Assembly (NCBI GenBank): GCA_021812365.1
Contig: JAKANQ010000004.1
Location: forward strand, 1 to 47,341
Source of the DNA: a bacterium
GTDB lineage: Bacteria; Patescibacteriota; Minisyncoccia; UBA6257; GWB1-50-10
Reading direction: 5' to 3'
DNA length: 47,341 bases
A program made the translations under genes and the position numbers. This document shows, piece after piece, positions 8,426 to 16,627 of this stretch (positions within the stretch are counted from its first letter, which is position 1; every line of letters starts with the position of its first letter). The notes below the pieces were generated by a model. It saw only the letters and a program-made list of their open reading frames with translations, ran no database searches and was not told the DNA's origin.

Positions 8426-8469
8426 GGGTGGGAGTAGGGTGGGAGTAGGGTGGGAGTAGGGTGGGAGTG
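8426..8469 (+). repeat. G-rich tandem repeat, four copies of 11 bp
   Basis: Unit GGGTGGGAGTA is repeated four times; the fourth copy differs only in its last base. Eight GGG tracts on the plus strand could form a G-quadruplex. It lies between the palindromic unit and the next gene, about 50 bases before that start codon. Confidence 0.9.
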
Positions 8470-8515
8470 GTGTGGTGGGTTTGCGGAGGGGTAGGAGATT
8501 GGGTAAACTTAATCA

Positions 8516-8863
8516 ATGATTTCAATTGAAGATTTTGCAAAGATTGAATTAAGAGTTGCAAAGATACTTTCCGCGGAGCGAGTGGATGGTTCTGAAAAAC
8601 TGATGAAACTTGAGGTGGACGCGGGCGATACGGATGAGGCGGGAACTCCGCTTCGACGACAGGTGCTTGCGGGCATTACAAAGGCCTATGAACCGGAGGC
8701 ACTTCTTAATAAGGCCGTTGTCATCGTGGCAAATTTGGAACCAAGGAAATTGATGGGTATGGAAAGCAATGGAATGCTTTTGGCGGCGACCGATTCCTCG
8801 ACGGGAGTATTGGCGCTTCTTACGCCTGACCTCGATGTGGCCCCCGGAAGTAAAATTCGTTAA
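8516..8863 (+). CDS. Free-standing tRNA-binding domain protein (CsaA / MetG C-terminal type)
   Basis: 115 residues forming one EMAP/Arc1p-like OB-fold: ISIEDFAKIELRVAKI opening, GSEKLMKLEVD strand, RRQVLAGITKAYEPE loop and MGMESNGMLLAA, all typical of the tRNA-binding domain attached to bacterial methionyl-tRNA synthetase or found alone as CsaA. The length matches the single domain. The protein would bind tRNA or assist methionylation in the cytoplasm; a synthetase gene is not in this window, so the partner is unknown. ATG 8516 follows AATCAATG with no Shine-Dalgarno. Confidence 0.85.
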   Translation: MISIEDFAKIELRVAKILSAERVDGSEKLMKLEVDAGDTDEAGTPLRRQVLAGITKAYEPEALLNKAVVIVANLEPRKLMGMESNGMLLAATDSSTGVLALLTPDLDVAPGSKIR

Positions 8864-8874
8864 TCATATTGCGC

Positions 8875-9660
8875 ATGAACAATAAAAAATTCGGACTTTC
8901 GGTGAGTGCGGTCATTATCTTCATCGGGCTCATGCTCGCGATAAAATTCGGCGGTGCCGGACTTTTGACCAAACTTCAAGGAACGAGTTCGGGCCCCGCG
9001 CTCATTCCGCTCATCACCGTTGCGGCGCTTTTGGACAGTCTTAATCCGTGCGCATTCTCCGTACTGCTTCTTACCATCGCCTTCCTTTTCAATATGGGGG
9101 AATCGCGCAAGAAGATATTGGCCGTAGGGGGTACTTATATATCGGGAATATTCGCGGTGTATGTCCTGATAGGACTCGGCATTTTGAGGACGCTTACATT
9201 TTTCAACATTCCCGGATTCATGCGGAAGGTTGCCGCGTTCATCATAATCATATTCGGTCTTTTGGATCTCATTAATTCATACTTTCCGTCATTTCCCATC
9301 AAACTTAAGATTCCCGCGTTCGCGCGCAAGCCGATTGCGGTCCTCATGAAGAAGGGTTCTTTAATTGCCTCCTTTATGCTCGGCGTATTTGTCGGACTCG
9401 TTCAATTTCCGTGCGTCGGCGGTCCGTATCTTTTGATACTAGGACTCTTGCACGATTCCCATTCGTATATGGACGGATTCGGATTATTGCTTTTCTATAA
9501 TCTCTTATTCCTCGTGCCTCTCATCGTGGTGCTCTTTATTGCCTCTAATCCCGTACTGCTTGAGAAAGTACAAACGCTCAAGAGCTCAAATTCGGGACGA
9601 ATGCGCTTTTTGACCGGTGTTGCAATGGTACTTTTGGGACTTCTTATATTCGTATTGTAG
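8875..9660 (+). CDS. CcdA-type thiol-disulphide transporter
   Basis: 261 residues with about six to seven membrane helices. Two conserved Cys sit in NPCAF (about residue 58) and QFPCVGGPY (about 180), the redox pair that moves electrons across the membrane in CcdA/DsbD. ATG 8875 was chosen over TTG 8869 because it begins the typical basic N-terminus. Known role: transfers reducing equivalents from cytoplasmic thioredoxin to an outside thiol protein. The anchored CxxC thioredoxin at 10220 is the likely acceptor. No cytochrome c genes are seen, so general reduction of exported Cys proteins is the more likely role. Confidence 0.85.
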   Translation: MNNKKFGLSVSAVIIFIGLMLAIKFGGAGLLTKLQGTSSGPALIPLITVAALLDSLNPCAFSVLLLTIAFLFNMGESRKKILAVGGTYISGIFAVYVLIGLGILRTLTFFNIPGFMRKVAAFIIIIFGLLDLINSYFPSFPIKLKIPAFARKPIAVLMKKGSLIASFMLGVFVGLVQFPCVGGPYLLILGLLHDSHSYMDGFGLLLFYNLLFLVPLIVVLFIASNPVLLEKVQTLKSSNSGRMRFLTGVAMVLLGLLIFVL

Positions 9661-9666
9661 TGTTGA

Positions 9667-9695
9667 TTGCTCCTCGCGTATCTCGGGTGTAAAAT
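9667..9695 (+). promoter_or_regulatory. Promoter TTGCTC-17-TAAAAT, leaderless
   Basis: TTGCTC at 9667-9672, 17-bp spacer, TAAAAT at 9690-9695. The start codon ATG 9703 begins exactly 7 bases after the -10, so transcription should start at or next to the ATG. Confidence 0.6.
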
Positions 9696-9702
9696 ATCCT
9701 TT

Positions 9703-10227
9703 ATGGACGAACACAAAATGGAACAGCTCATTGCGAAGGTAAACGAGCTGAAAAAAAGCGGTACTGTTGACTTGTCAGTGGAAGAAGACCTTTCCATTGC
9801 CATAATGAATTTAGTGAGTTTAGAGGAGCATTTTTTCTTTACGGGCGAAAAGACGAAGAAAGATGAATATTTCGACCTTCTCGCGGAGACTCGCGAGATA
9901 CGAAAGTCGCTTTTGAAGAGAATGATTGATTCTCACGAAGGGGAGACGTGGTGCATCTCGAAGCATCTCCTCGCGGCCTCAATGAGGCTTATGGAGGTTG
10001 GCACGAAGTTCAATGGCGATGGGAAGAAAGAAGAAGCGAAAGATATGTTCGATAAGGCATACCACATCTATTCGATGTTCTGGGCGCTTCGTTTGAAACT
10101 TATCGACCTTAGCAACGTGAAGAAGATTGATGACAATACGCTAAACGTGCGTGACAGCGAGGGGATGAAAAAACCTTGGGCGGTCGAGGATATCGTTGAA
10201 AAATTGGTAAATTGTTGCGATGAATAG
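9703..10227 (+). CDS. Conserved helical protein between CcdA and thioredoxin
   Basis: 174 residues, predicted almost all helix with heptad-like spacing and no signal or membrane segment. A dense motif HEGETWCISKHLLAASMRL (about 84-102) looks like a conserved core. Start ATG 9703 is fixed by the -10 box 7 bases upstream; a longer frame from 9667 would include the promoter. It overlaps the thioredoxin gene by 8 bases, so both are likely translated together. I do not recognise a named family; a TPR-like or ferritin-like helical bundle are possibilities. Context suggests a link to thiol redox. Confidence 0.65.
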   Translation: MDEHKMEQLIAKVNELKKSGTVDLSVEEDLSIAIMNLVSLEEHFFFTGEKTKKDEYFDLLAETREIRKSLLKRMIDSHEGETWCISKHLLAASMRLMEVGTKFNGDGKKEEAKDMFDKAYHIYSMFWALRLKLIDLSNVKKIDDNTLNVRDSEGMKKPWAVEDIVEKLVNCCDE

Positions 10228-10618
10228 AGTAATAAAATATTTTGCATCCATTGTCGGCGTTCTTCTTGTGGGAATCCTTTTGGTTTGGGGATTGTGGAGC
10301 GTGACATGGCAGGAAAAGAAGCCGACTATCAACATTCCCGCGTTCGCGCAGTGTTTGGCGGATAAGAAGGTGACGATGTACGGCGCGTACTGGTGCCAGC
10401 ACTGCCAGAATCAGAAGGCGTTGTTCGGAGATGCCTTCAAGCTCGTGCCGTATGTGGAGTGCACTGAAAATACCAAGTTGTGCACCGAGAAGAGCATAGA
10501 AGGTTTTCCCACGTGGCTCGTGCCTGACGGGAGGGGGGGTATGACAAAATTGGAAGGTGAGCAGACATTCGATGAACTCGCAAGGGCGAGCGGGTGTACG
10601 CTTATTCCCGCAAAGTAA
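10220..10618 (+). CDS. Membrane-anchored thioredoxin-like protein with CQHC
   Basis: 132 residues: N-terminal membrane helix (about 8-28), then a short thioredoxin fold. The active site WCQHC (Cys 59 and 62) follows a YGAYW strand, and the cis-Pro motif appears as EGFPTW (about 94-99). Related proteins are the thioredoxin-like part of VKOR/DsbA-like systems. The domain would face outside and receive electrons from the CcdA protein encoded 560 bases upstream, or exchange disulphides in the many Cys-containing exported proteins of this window. Confidence 0.8.
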   Translation: MNRVIKYFASIVGVLLVGILLVWGLWSVTWQEKKPTINIPAFAQCLADKKVTMYGAYWCQHCQNQKALFGDAFKLVPYVECTENTKLCTEKSIEGFPTWLVPDGRGGMTKLEGEQTFDELARASGCTLIPAK

Positions 10619-10621
10619 TGG

Positions 10622-10656
10622 AAAGAATCGCTCCGAGAACGGAGCGATTCTTTAAT
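10622..10656 (+). terminator. Terminator after the thioredoxin gene
   Basis: A 13-bp perfect stem AAGAATCGCTCCG / CGGAGCGATTCTT with an AGAA loop, then TTTAATAA. Confidence 0.85.
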
Positions 10657-10660
10657 AACA

Positions 10661-10669
10661 TGCTAGAAT
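10661..10669 (+). promoter_or_regulatory. Extended -10 box for the glycerate kinase/PEP synthase pair
   Basis: TGC followed by TAGAAT at 10664-10669; the ATG at 10681 is 11 bases downstream, leaving a leader of only a few bases and no Shine-Dalgarno. Confidence 0.5.
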
Positions 10670-10680
10670 TAGCATAACGT

Positions 10681-11958
10681 ATGAAAATAAAGAATTTTCA
10701 CGACCTTGCTCAAAGCAAAGAAAGAGAGGTCGCGCTTATGATCGCGGAGACCGCGCTCCAGGCCATAGATACTAAGAGCGTGATGGAGAAAAATCTCGTA
10801 TTTAAGAATGAGGCTCTTTTTGTCGGCGGGAAATACGTGCCATTACAGAACATTGACCGCATATTCGTGGTAGGTGTGGGAAAGTGTTCCGTGGACGCGG
10901 CTTCCGTGGTGGAAAATGTGCTGGGTACCCGCATTACCGATGGCGTGGTGCTCTGCATAGGCGAGAAAAAACTCATCAAAATGAAGACATATTGCGGTAC
11001 GCATCCTTTTCCATCCCTTATCAATGTAGAAGCGACGGGGGAGATAATAAAGATGCTTTCGGGCATGACCGAGCGCGACCTTGTGCTCTTTCTTATTTCG
11101 GGCGGTGGCTCGACCTTGTTATGCCAGCCTCAGGAGATGACGTGCGAGAACGAGAAGGATATATTGCAAATTCTTTTTGAGAAGGGTGCCACTATTGAAG
11201 AGATAAATATCTTGCGCAAGCACATTTCTCTCGCGCGCGGTGGATTTCTCGCAAAGCACGCATTTCCCGCGAAAGTCATCTCGCTCATATTTTCCGATGT
11301 TCCCGGAAATGATTTGGAGTTCATCGCTTCGGGCCCTACGGTAAAAGACAATACTACCATTTCCGACGCAAAGAGAATCTTGGAAAAATATGGTATCGCG
11401 GATAAGGTGGTTGAATCCTCATTGATAGAAACGCCGAAGGAAGACAAGTATTTCAAGAATGTGTGGAATTTGATAGTGGTGTCGAATGAAATCGCGCTTC
11501 ATTCGATGGAAGAGAAGGCGCGAGAGTTGGGATTTACGCCCATCATCAAAACAGCCATGCTCACGGGTGAGGCGCGTGAAGTCGCAAAATCCGTACTCAA
11601 CGAATTGGAACTTGCGCCGCCCCATACCGTACTTCTTTACGGGGGTGAGACAACGGTAACGGTAGAGAAGGAGGGAAAGGGAGGCCGCGGATTGGAATTC
11701 GTGTTGAGCGCGTGTCGGACCATCCGCGCGGGAGAATTGGTGATGTCGGTTGCGTCCGATGGCAGAGATAACACGGAATTTGCCGGCGCACTTTGTGATA
11801 TAATGACTAAGGAAAAAGCGCGAACATTCGGATTGGACATCGAGCAGTACCTAGAGGACAATCTTTCATTCAAATTTTTTGATAATGTAGGAGATTATCT
11901 TATGACGGGACTCACAGGATCAAATGTTTCCGACCTTATTATTTGCATAAAACTTTAA
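10681..11958 (+). CDS. Glycerate 2-kinase (DUF4147/MOFRL family)
   Basis: 425 residues, the usual length of the GckA/TtuD-type family. An N-terminal DUF4147 domain contains the nucleotide-binding FLISGGGSTLLCQP (about 138-151), and the C-terminal MOFRL domain has YGGETTVTV and the SVASDGRDN motif. It phosphorylates D-glycerate to 2-phosphoglycerate with ATP in the cytoplasm. The next gene, PEP synthase, starts 7 bases after its stop, so the pair is one transcript and links glycerate entry with lower glycolysis or gluconeogenesis. Confidence 0.88.
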   Translation: MKIKNFHDLAQSKEREVALMIAETALQAIDTKSVMEKNLVFKNEALFVGGKYVPLQNIDRIFVVGVGKCSVDAASVVENVLGTRITDGVVLCIGEKKLIKMKTYCGTHPFPSLINVEATGEIIKMLSGMTERDLVLFLISGGGSTLLCQPQEMTCENEKDILQILFEKGATIEEINILRKHISLARGGFLAKHAFPAKVISLIFSDVPGNDLEFIASGPTVKDNTTISDAKRILEKYGIADKVVESSLIETPKEDKYFKNVWNLIVVSNEIALHSMEEKARELGFTPIIKTAMLTGEAREVAKSVLNELELAPPHTVLLYGGETTVTVEKEGKGGRGLEFVLSACRTIRAGELVMSVASDGRDNTEFAGALCDIMTKEKARTFGLDIEQYLEDNLSFKFFDNVGDYLMTGLTGSNVSDLIICIKL

Positions 11959-11965
11959 TTTAAAA

Positions 11966-14422
11966 ATGGCCAAAGGAAAAAATACTCAATTCATCAGGTG
12001 GTTCAGCGAAACAAGAATCGAAGATGTTCCTCTCGTGGGGGGTAAGAACGCGGCGCTTGGGGAGATGTATTCTATGCTGGTCCCGCTTGGCGTGAACGTG
12101 CCCGATGGATTCGCGCTTACGGCGGATGCATATCGCTATTTTTTTGAGCAGACGGGTCTTGATAAGGAGATTCGTGAGATACTTTCCGATCTTGATACGC
12201 ACGATATGCATAATTTGCAGGTGCGAGGCGCGAAAGTCCGCGCTGCTGTGGTAAGAGCGGAACTTCCCAAAGACCTGAAAGAGCTTATCGCAAAAGCGTA
12301 TGCGGAATTGGAGAAGAAGTATGGCAAGAATATCGATGTGGCGGTACGTTCATCGGCAACCGCGGAAGACTTGCCGGGAGCTTCATTTGCAGGGCAGCAG
12401 GAAACATATCTCAATGTGCGCGGCGTGGGAGATGTCATCCATTTTACGAGAAAGTGCATTGCTTCTCTCTTCACCAATCGTGCCATTTCCTACCGCGCGG
12501 ATAAAGGATTCTCTCATTTTGATACCGCGCTTTCCGTGGGAATCCAGCGCATGGTCCGCTCCGATCTTGCGGCATCGGGCGTTGCGTTCACCATTGATAC
12601 GGAGACGGGTTTCGATAAGGTGGTGGTCATCAACGGTATTTACGGACTTGGAGAATTTATCGTGCAGGGAAAGGTGATTCCTGACGAATTCGTCATATTC
12701 AAACCAACATTGGAGAAAGGATTTAATCCTATCATTTCGAAAGAACTTGGGAGAAAGAATATAAAGCTCGTGTATTCTTTGTTCGGCACCAAACAAAAGA
12801 GCGTTTCCGCGCGCGATGAAGAAAAATTCTGTTTGACCGATGCGGAGGCGGAAAAGCTCGCAAAGTGGTGTGTTCAGGTTGAAAATCATTTTTCACAAAA
12901 AGCGGGCCATTATCGGCCAATGGATATTGAGTGGGCAAAGGATGGGAAGACCGGCGAACTTTTTATCGTGCAAGCGCGACCCGAAACGATTCATGCGGGC
13001 GAGGATAAGAATGTATCGAGAGAGTATCGCCTTGGCAAGCGGAGCAATGTATTACTGCATGGAATCGCAGTGGGCGCAAAAGTGGGAGCCGGAAAAGTTC
13101 GCATCTTGCACGATGCGAAACATATTGGCTCGTTCAAGAAGGGCGAGGTGCTTGTCACGGAGATAACCGATCCCGATTGGGAGCCTATCATGAAGATAGC
13201 GTCCGCAATCGTTACCGATAAAGGGGGGCGTACGTCGCATGCGGCAATCGTCTCGCGCGAACTCGGTATTCCCTGCATCGTCGGTTCGAAGAACGCAACG
13301 CGTCTTTTGAAGAACGGCGAGGAGGTTACCGTCGATTGTTCATCGGGCGAGGTGGGTAATGTGTATTCGGGCATTTTGCCGTTTGAGGTTGTGGAGCATC
13401 GCTTGGACGAACTTCCAAAGACGAAAACGAAGATAATGGTGAACATCGGCTCTCCCGATGAGGCATTCAAGAATCATTATCTGCCCGTGAAAGGAGTCGG
13501 ATTGGGAAGATTGGAATTCATCATCGCGTCGCATATCCGCATTCATCCGAACGCGCTCATAGATTACAAAAAATTGAAGCATGGCAAGCAGACCCCCGCC
13601 ATACGGAAGATAATCCGCGAAATCGACGCGCTCACGGAAGGGTATGAAAATAAGGAGCATTATTATGTGGACCAATTGGCGCGCGGTATCGCAAAGGTGG
13701 GAGCCGCGTTCTATCCGAATGAGGTCATCATCCGCTTCTCCGATTTCAAGACGAATGAGTACAGTAAGCTCATTGGCGGTGAGCTCTATGAACCGCAGGA
13801 AGAAAACCCGATGCTTGGATGGCGCGGTGCTTCGCGATATTATGACCCCAAATTCAAGAAAGCATTCGGACTCGAGGTAGTGGCACTAAAGCGAGTAAGA
13901 GAAGATATGGGCCTTACGAATGTGGTTCCCATGGTTCCATTCTGTCGAACGCCTGAGGAGGGGCGGAAGGTGCTCGATGCGATGGCGGAACACGGACTTA
14001 GCCGAGCTGACGATAAGAAGCTTAAAACGTATGTGATGTGCGAGATTCCTTCCAATATTCTCCTCGCGGATGAATTTTTGGAGATATTTGATGGAATGTC
14101 CATCGGCTCAAACGATCTGACTCAGCTCACGCTTGGACTCGATAGAGATTCGGGAATTGTCACGCATATTGCGAATGAGAATAATCCCGCGGTCAAAAAA
14201 CTCGTGTCGGAAATCATCCATAAGTGCAAGGAGAAGAAAAAATATATCGGTATTTGCGGACAAGCTCCTTCGGATTATCCCGACTTCGCGCGCTTCCTCG
14301 TGAAAGAGGGTATTGAGAGTATGTCATTGAATCCGGACACGGTGATAAAGATAATCACGGAGCTCGGCAAGAAAGAGCGGAAGCCGCGCGCATCTCGTGC
14401 CGCGAAGAAAGAGAATGAGTAG
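11966..14422 (+). CDS. ppsA: Phosphoenolpyruvate synthase
   Basis: 818 residues, close to the usual 790-800 plus a basic tail. N-terminal PEP/pyruvate-binding ATP-grasp domain (VGGKNAALGEMY at about 28-39, RSSATAEDLPGASFAGQQ at about 130), the phosphohistidine domain GGRTSHAAIVSRELGIPC (His about 425), and a C-terminal TIM-barrel with CEIPSNILLADEF, GSNDLTQLTLGLDRDSG and the catalytic Cys in GICGQAPSD (about 763). Reaction: pyruvate + ATP + water to PEP + AMP + phosphate. In a reduced genome it may run toward pyruvate and ATP or serve gluconeogenesis. A terminator follows at 14426. Confidence 0.93.
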   Translation: MAKGKNTQFIRWFSETRIEDVPLVGGKNAALGEMYSMLVPLGVNVPDGFALTADAYRYFFEQTGLDKEIREILSDLDTHDMHNLQVRGAKVRAAVVRAELPKDLKELIAKAYAELEKKYGKNIDVAVRSSATAEDLPGASFAGQQETYLNVRGVGDVIHFTRKCIASLFTNRAISYRADKGFSHFDTALSVGIQRMVRSDLAASGVAFTIDTETGFDKVVVINGIYGLGEFIVQGKVIPDEFVIFKPTLEKGFNPIISKELGRKNIKLVYSLFGTKQKSVSARDEEKFCLTDAEAEKLAKWCVQVENHFSQKAGHYRPMDIEWAKDGKTGELFIVQARPETIHAGEDKNVSREYRLGKRSNVLLHGIAVGAKVGAGKVRILHDAKHIGSFKKGEVLVTEITDPDWEPIMKIASAIVTDKGGRTSHAAIVSRELGIPCIVGSKNATRLLKNGEEVTVDCSSGEVGNVYSGILPFEVVEHRLDELPKTKTKIMVNIGSPDEAFKNHYLPVKGVGLGRLEFIIASHIRIHPNALIDYKKLKHGKQTPAIRKIIREIDALTEGYENKEHYYVDQLARGIAKVGAAFYPNEVIIRFSDFKTNEYSKLIGGELYEPQEENPMLGWRGASRYYDPKFKKAFGLEVVALKRVREDMGLTNVVPMVPFCRTPEEGRKVLDAMAEHGLSRADDKKLKTYVMCEIPSNILLADEFLEIFDGMSIGSNDLTQLTLGLDRDSGIVTHIANENNPAVKKLVSEIIHKCKEKKKYIGICGQAPSDYPDFARFLVKEGIESMSLNPDTVIKIITELGKKERKPRASRAAKKENE

Positions 14423-14425
14423 GTA

Positions 14426-14455
14426 AAAGCGCCCTTCGGGGCGCTTTCCTTGAAT
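14426..14455 (+). terminator. Terminator after ppsA, overlapping the next -35
   Basis: Stem AAAGCGCC / GGCGCTTT (14426-14433 with 14440-14447) and a CTTCG loop, then TTCCTTGAAT. The TTGAAT at 14450 also fits as -35 of the next promoter. Confidence 0.8.
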
Positions 14456-14478
14456 AATGCCGCGATTTGTGGTATTTT
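14450..14478 (+). promoter_or_regulatory. Promoter TTGAAT-17-TATTTT for the zinc-ribbon orphan
   Basis: TTGAAT 14450-14455, 17-bp spacer, TATTTT 14473-14478. The leader then carries GCTTTTTAACA at 14487, also present at 45989, and an AGGAGAG Shine-Dalgarno. Confidence 0.6.
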
Positions 14479-14508
14479 CCTGATTGGCTTTTTAACATAG
14501 GAGAGTCT

Positions 14509-14859
14509 ATGAAATATCGAGAGGTGCGAATGTTTAGGTGTGTGGTGTGCGGTCGTGCTCACATCACAGAGAACAGAGAGGTCATAGCACCAGATTATGT
14601 ACCTGAAGAGAGTTTTAATTGCGACCTGAACAAGTATTCCGACGTGAAGATCGTCGGTGGCGTGCTTTTCAAGAAGAGGGCGGCTCTCGCGTGGGCGCGG
14701 AATGCTCAGCTCGCGTGGGGAAACACTCCTCATGCCGGCATCTGCACCGAGTGCTATTGGGGCGACGCCATTCAGCGCATGCTTCCGTACATCAAGGACG
14801 ATTTGGATGGACGGCCCGCAACGCTTTCCGGCAAGTCCTCAGAAATGATCGCTATTTAG
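14509..14859 (+). CDS. Small protein with two CxxC pairs (probable zinc ribbon)
   Basis: 116 residues from ATG 14509, chosen because AGGAGAG lies 4 bases before it; an in-frame upstream ATG (14467) lies in the promoter. Cys pairs CVVC (about 10-13) and CTEC (about 83-86) could bind one zinc. No signal peptide or membrane segment. It has its own promoter and terminator and belongs to the Shine-Dalgarno-led set. I do not recognise the family; a nucleic-acid-binding or regulatory role is possible but not shown. Confidence 0.65.
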   Translation: MKYREVRMFRCVVCGRAHITENREVIAPDYVPEESFNCDLNKYSDVKIVGGVLFKKRAALAWARNAQLAWGNTPHAGICTECYWGDAIQRMLPYIKDDLDGRPATLSGKSSEMIAI

Positions 14860-14867
14860 ATATATAT

Positions 14868-14891
14868 CCCCGCATCCGTGCGGGGTTTTTT
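14868..14891 (+). terminator. Terminator of the zinc-ribbon orphan
   Basis: Stem CCCCGCA / TGCGGGG followed by TTTTTT. Confidence 0.88.
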
Positions 14892-14901
14892 GTTGATTGT
14901 G

Positions 14902-14910
14902 TGGTAAAAT
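14902..14910 (+). promoter_or_regulatory. Extended -10 for the D-2-hydroxyacid dehydrogenase gene
   Basis: TGG then TAAAAT (14905-14910); ATG 14919 is 8 bases downstream, predicting a leaderless mRNA. Confidence 0.6.
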
Positions 14911-14918
14911 GAGGTGGT

Positions 14919-15923
14919 ATGAAAATAGGATTTTTTGAGCTGGAGGGATGGGAGGAAAAGATCATACGGGAAAAGTTCAAGGAACATGAACTGCGTTTCA
15001 GTAACGAAAAAGTCTCGCCGGAAAGCCTTCCTACTCAGTTTGATTTCGATGTGATCTGCGTGTTCGTGAACTCCCATCTTACCGCGGATGTCATTGCAAG
15101 GTTTCCTAATTTGAAACTTATCGCCACGCGTTCAACGGGGTTCGACCATATTGATGTTCCCACATGCACCGCGAAGGGAATAAAGGTGGCGTATGTGCCG
15201 GGATATGGCGACAATACTGTCGCCGAATTCGCGTTTGGCCATATATTGAATCTCACGCGAAAGCTCTATCAGGCCATCGACCGAACGAAAAATTTCGAGG
15301 AGTTCTCATTCACGGGCCTTCGAGGGTTTGATTTGAAGGGAAAGACCATTGGTGTTATCGGCACGGGCCGCATTGGAAAAGAGACCATAAAGATAGCGAA
15401 AGGATTCGATATGAACGTAGTCGCATATGACCCGTTTCCGAACGCGGAGGCCGCAGCAACTCTTGGATTTACCTATATGTCCCTTGAGAATCTTTTGGGT
15501 CAGTCGGATATAATCACTATCCATACGCCGCTTAACGAAAGCACGAAGCATTTGATAAATAAAAATACCGTAAAGTTCATAAAACGCGGCGCGTATCTTA
15601 TAAATACCGCGCGCGGCGCGATTGTGGAAACAGACGCGCTTGTATTGGCGCTTATGGATGGCACGCTCGGCGGCGCGGGTCTTGATGTGCTTGAGGAAGA
15701 AGAGGATATAAAAGATGAGATGAGGCTTTTAGGCGAGTCGGAGATTCACGCGGAGCGCGTACGCATGATGCTCACGAATCACGCGCTTATGAAGATGTCG
15801 AATGTATTCATCACTCCGCATACCGCGTTCAATACGAAGGAGGCGATGGAGAGAATTTTAAATACTACCATTGAGAATATATCGGGCTTCATCGGCGGTA
15901 CGCTCAAGAATCTGGTTCCATGA
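14919..15923 (+). CDS. D-2-hydroxyacid dehydrogenase, D-lactate dehydrogenase type
   Basis: 334 residues, the normal LdhA length. Substrate domain, then the NAD-binding Rossmann motif GVIGTGRIGKETIKIAKGF (about 144-162), the catalytic Arg in NTARGAIV (about 229-236) and the catalytic His in TPHTAFN (about 293-299). The family reduces 2-keto acids with NADH; similarity in length and the N-terminal ATRSTGFDHID region favours D-lactate dehydrogenase (pyruvate to D-lactate), which would regenerate NAD in a fermenting cell. Another 2-hydroxyacid is possible. Its stop overlaps the next ATG (ATGA). Confidence 0.85.
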   Translation: MKIGFFELEGWEEKIIREKFKEHELRFSNEKVSPESLPTQFDFDVICVFVNSHLTADVIARFPNLKLIATRSTGFDHIDVPTCTAKGIKVAYVPGYGDNTVAEFAFGHILNLTRKLYQAIDRTKNFEEFSFTGLRGFDLKGKTIGVIGTGRIGKETIKIAKGFDMNVVAYDPFPNAEAAATLGFTYMSLENLLGQSDIITIHTPLNESTKHLINKNTVKFIKRGAYLINTARGAIVETDALVLALMDGTLGGAGLDVLEEEEDIKDEMRLLGESEIHAERVRMMLTNHALMKMSNVFITPHTAFNTKEAMERILNTTIENISGFIGGTLKNLVP

Positions 15924-16594
15924 CGCAAGAGATACGATATGTATGGGTGGGAATAGTGCCGAGAATATTTTTCTTGGCGCTCTTTCTTATTGCCGCGATA
16001 CGCTACGCGATGAGGAACCGCGAGCATCAGCCGCTCGTATTCAAGGCCATTACCTATAAACGGCTTATCTGGTCAGCCATCTTTTTCAAAATCGGATTTG
16101 CAGGAGTGCTCACTCTATTGCAGTACGTCCTTTGGAAGGGGGGCGGATTAGGAAAATTATTCCTGCACGAGGGATTGAGCTCCTCTCTTCCGATTCCGCT
16201 TATTCATCTGTTTCCTTGGATATTCAAGTCTTCTCTCGGCTATTTCATATTTTATTCGCTCCAGCGATTTTGGCTCAATACATTTCTTTCGCTTTTTGTC
16301 GCCTGGCTTTTCTATCACTTTCTCATACTTTTAAAGCGATACAAGGAACGCTTTTTCGAGGAAGGGGAGGTGGAACTCGGGTATCTTATGGCGCTTATTG
16401 TCGGGTGGCCGTTCTTCATCTTGTTCGTTCCTATGGGATTTTTGTTTGTGGTATTCGTATCGATATTCCGCCTCATTTTTTTCAAAGAAGCATACACTAC
16501 GCTCGGGTGGCCGTTCATTTTGGGCGCTTTTACGGCATTTTTGTTCGGTGGTATGCTCATGCCCCTTCTTAGGTTATCTGTTTTCTCCATATAG
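15920..16594 (+). CDS. Polytopic membrane protein, unknown
   Basis: 224 residues with about five strongly hydrophobic segments and short basic loops; no signal peptide, no recognised motif. It starts in an ATGA overlap with the dehydrogenase gene and is therefore probably translationally coupled to it. Coupling to a D-lactate-type dehydrogenase could hint at a transport role, but nothing in the sequence shows this. Confidence 0.7.
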   Translation: MTQEIRYVWVGIVPRIFFLALFLIAAIRYAMRNREHQPLVFKAITYKRLIWSAIFFKIGFAGVLTLLQYVLWKGGGLGKLFLHEGLSSSLPIPLIHLFPWIFKSSLGYFIFYSLQRFWLNTFLSLFVAWLFYHFLILLKRYKERFFEEGEVELGYLMALIVGWPFFILFVPMGFLFVVFVSIFRLIFFKEAYTTLGWPFILGAFTAFLFGGMLMPLLRLSVFSI

Positions 16595-16615
16595 GCATTG
16601 AGAAATGGTTCCGTG

Positions 16616-16621
16616 TATAAT
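16616..16621 (+). promoter_or_regulatory. Leaderless -10 box TATAAT
   Basis: TATAAT ends 6 bases before ATG 16628 in a gap of only 33 bases, giving the DUF5671 gene its own start. No good -35 is seen. Confidence 0.6.
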
Positions 16622-16627
16622 GAACGT

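Noticed and set aside
8426-8469. Tandem repeat as a CRISPR array
   Set aside because: The 11-bp units are contiguous with no spacers and no Cas genes are present.
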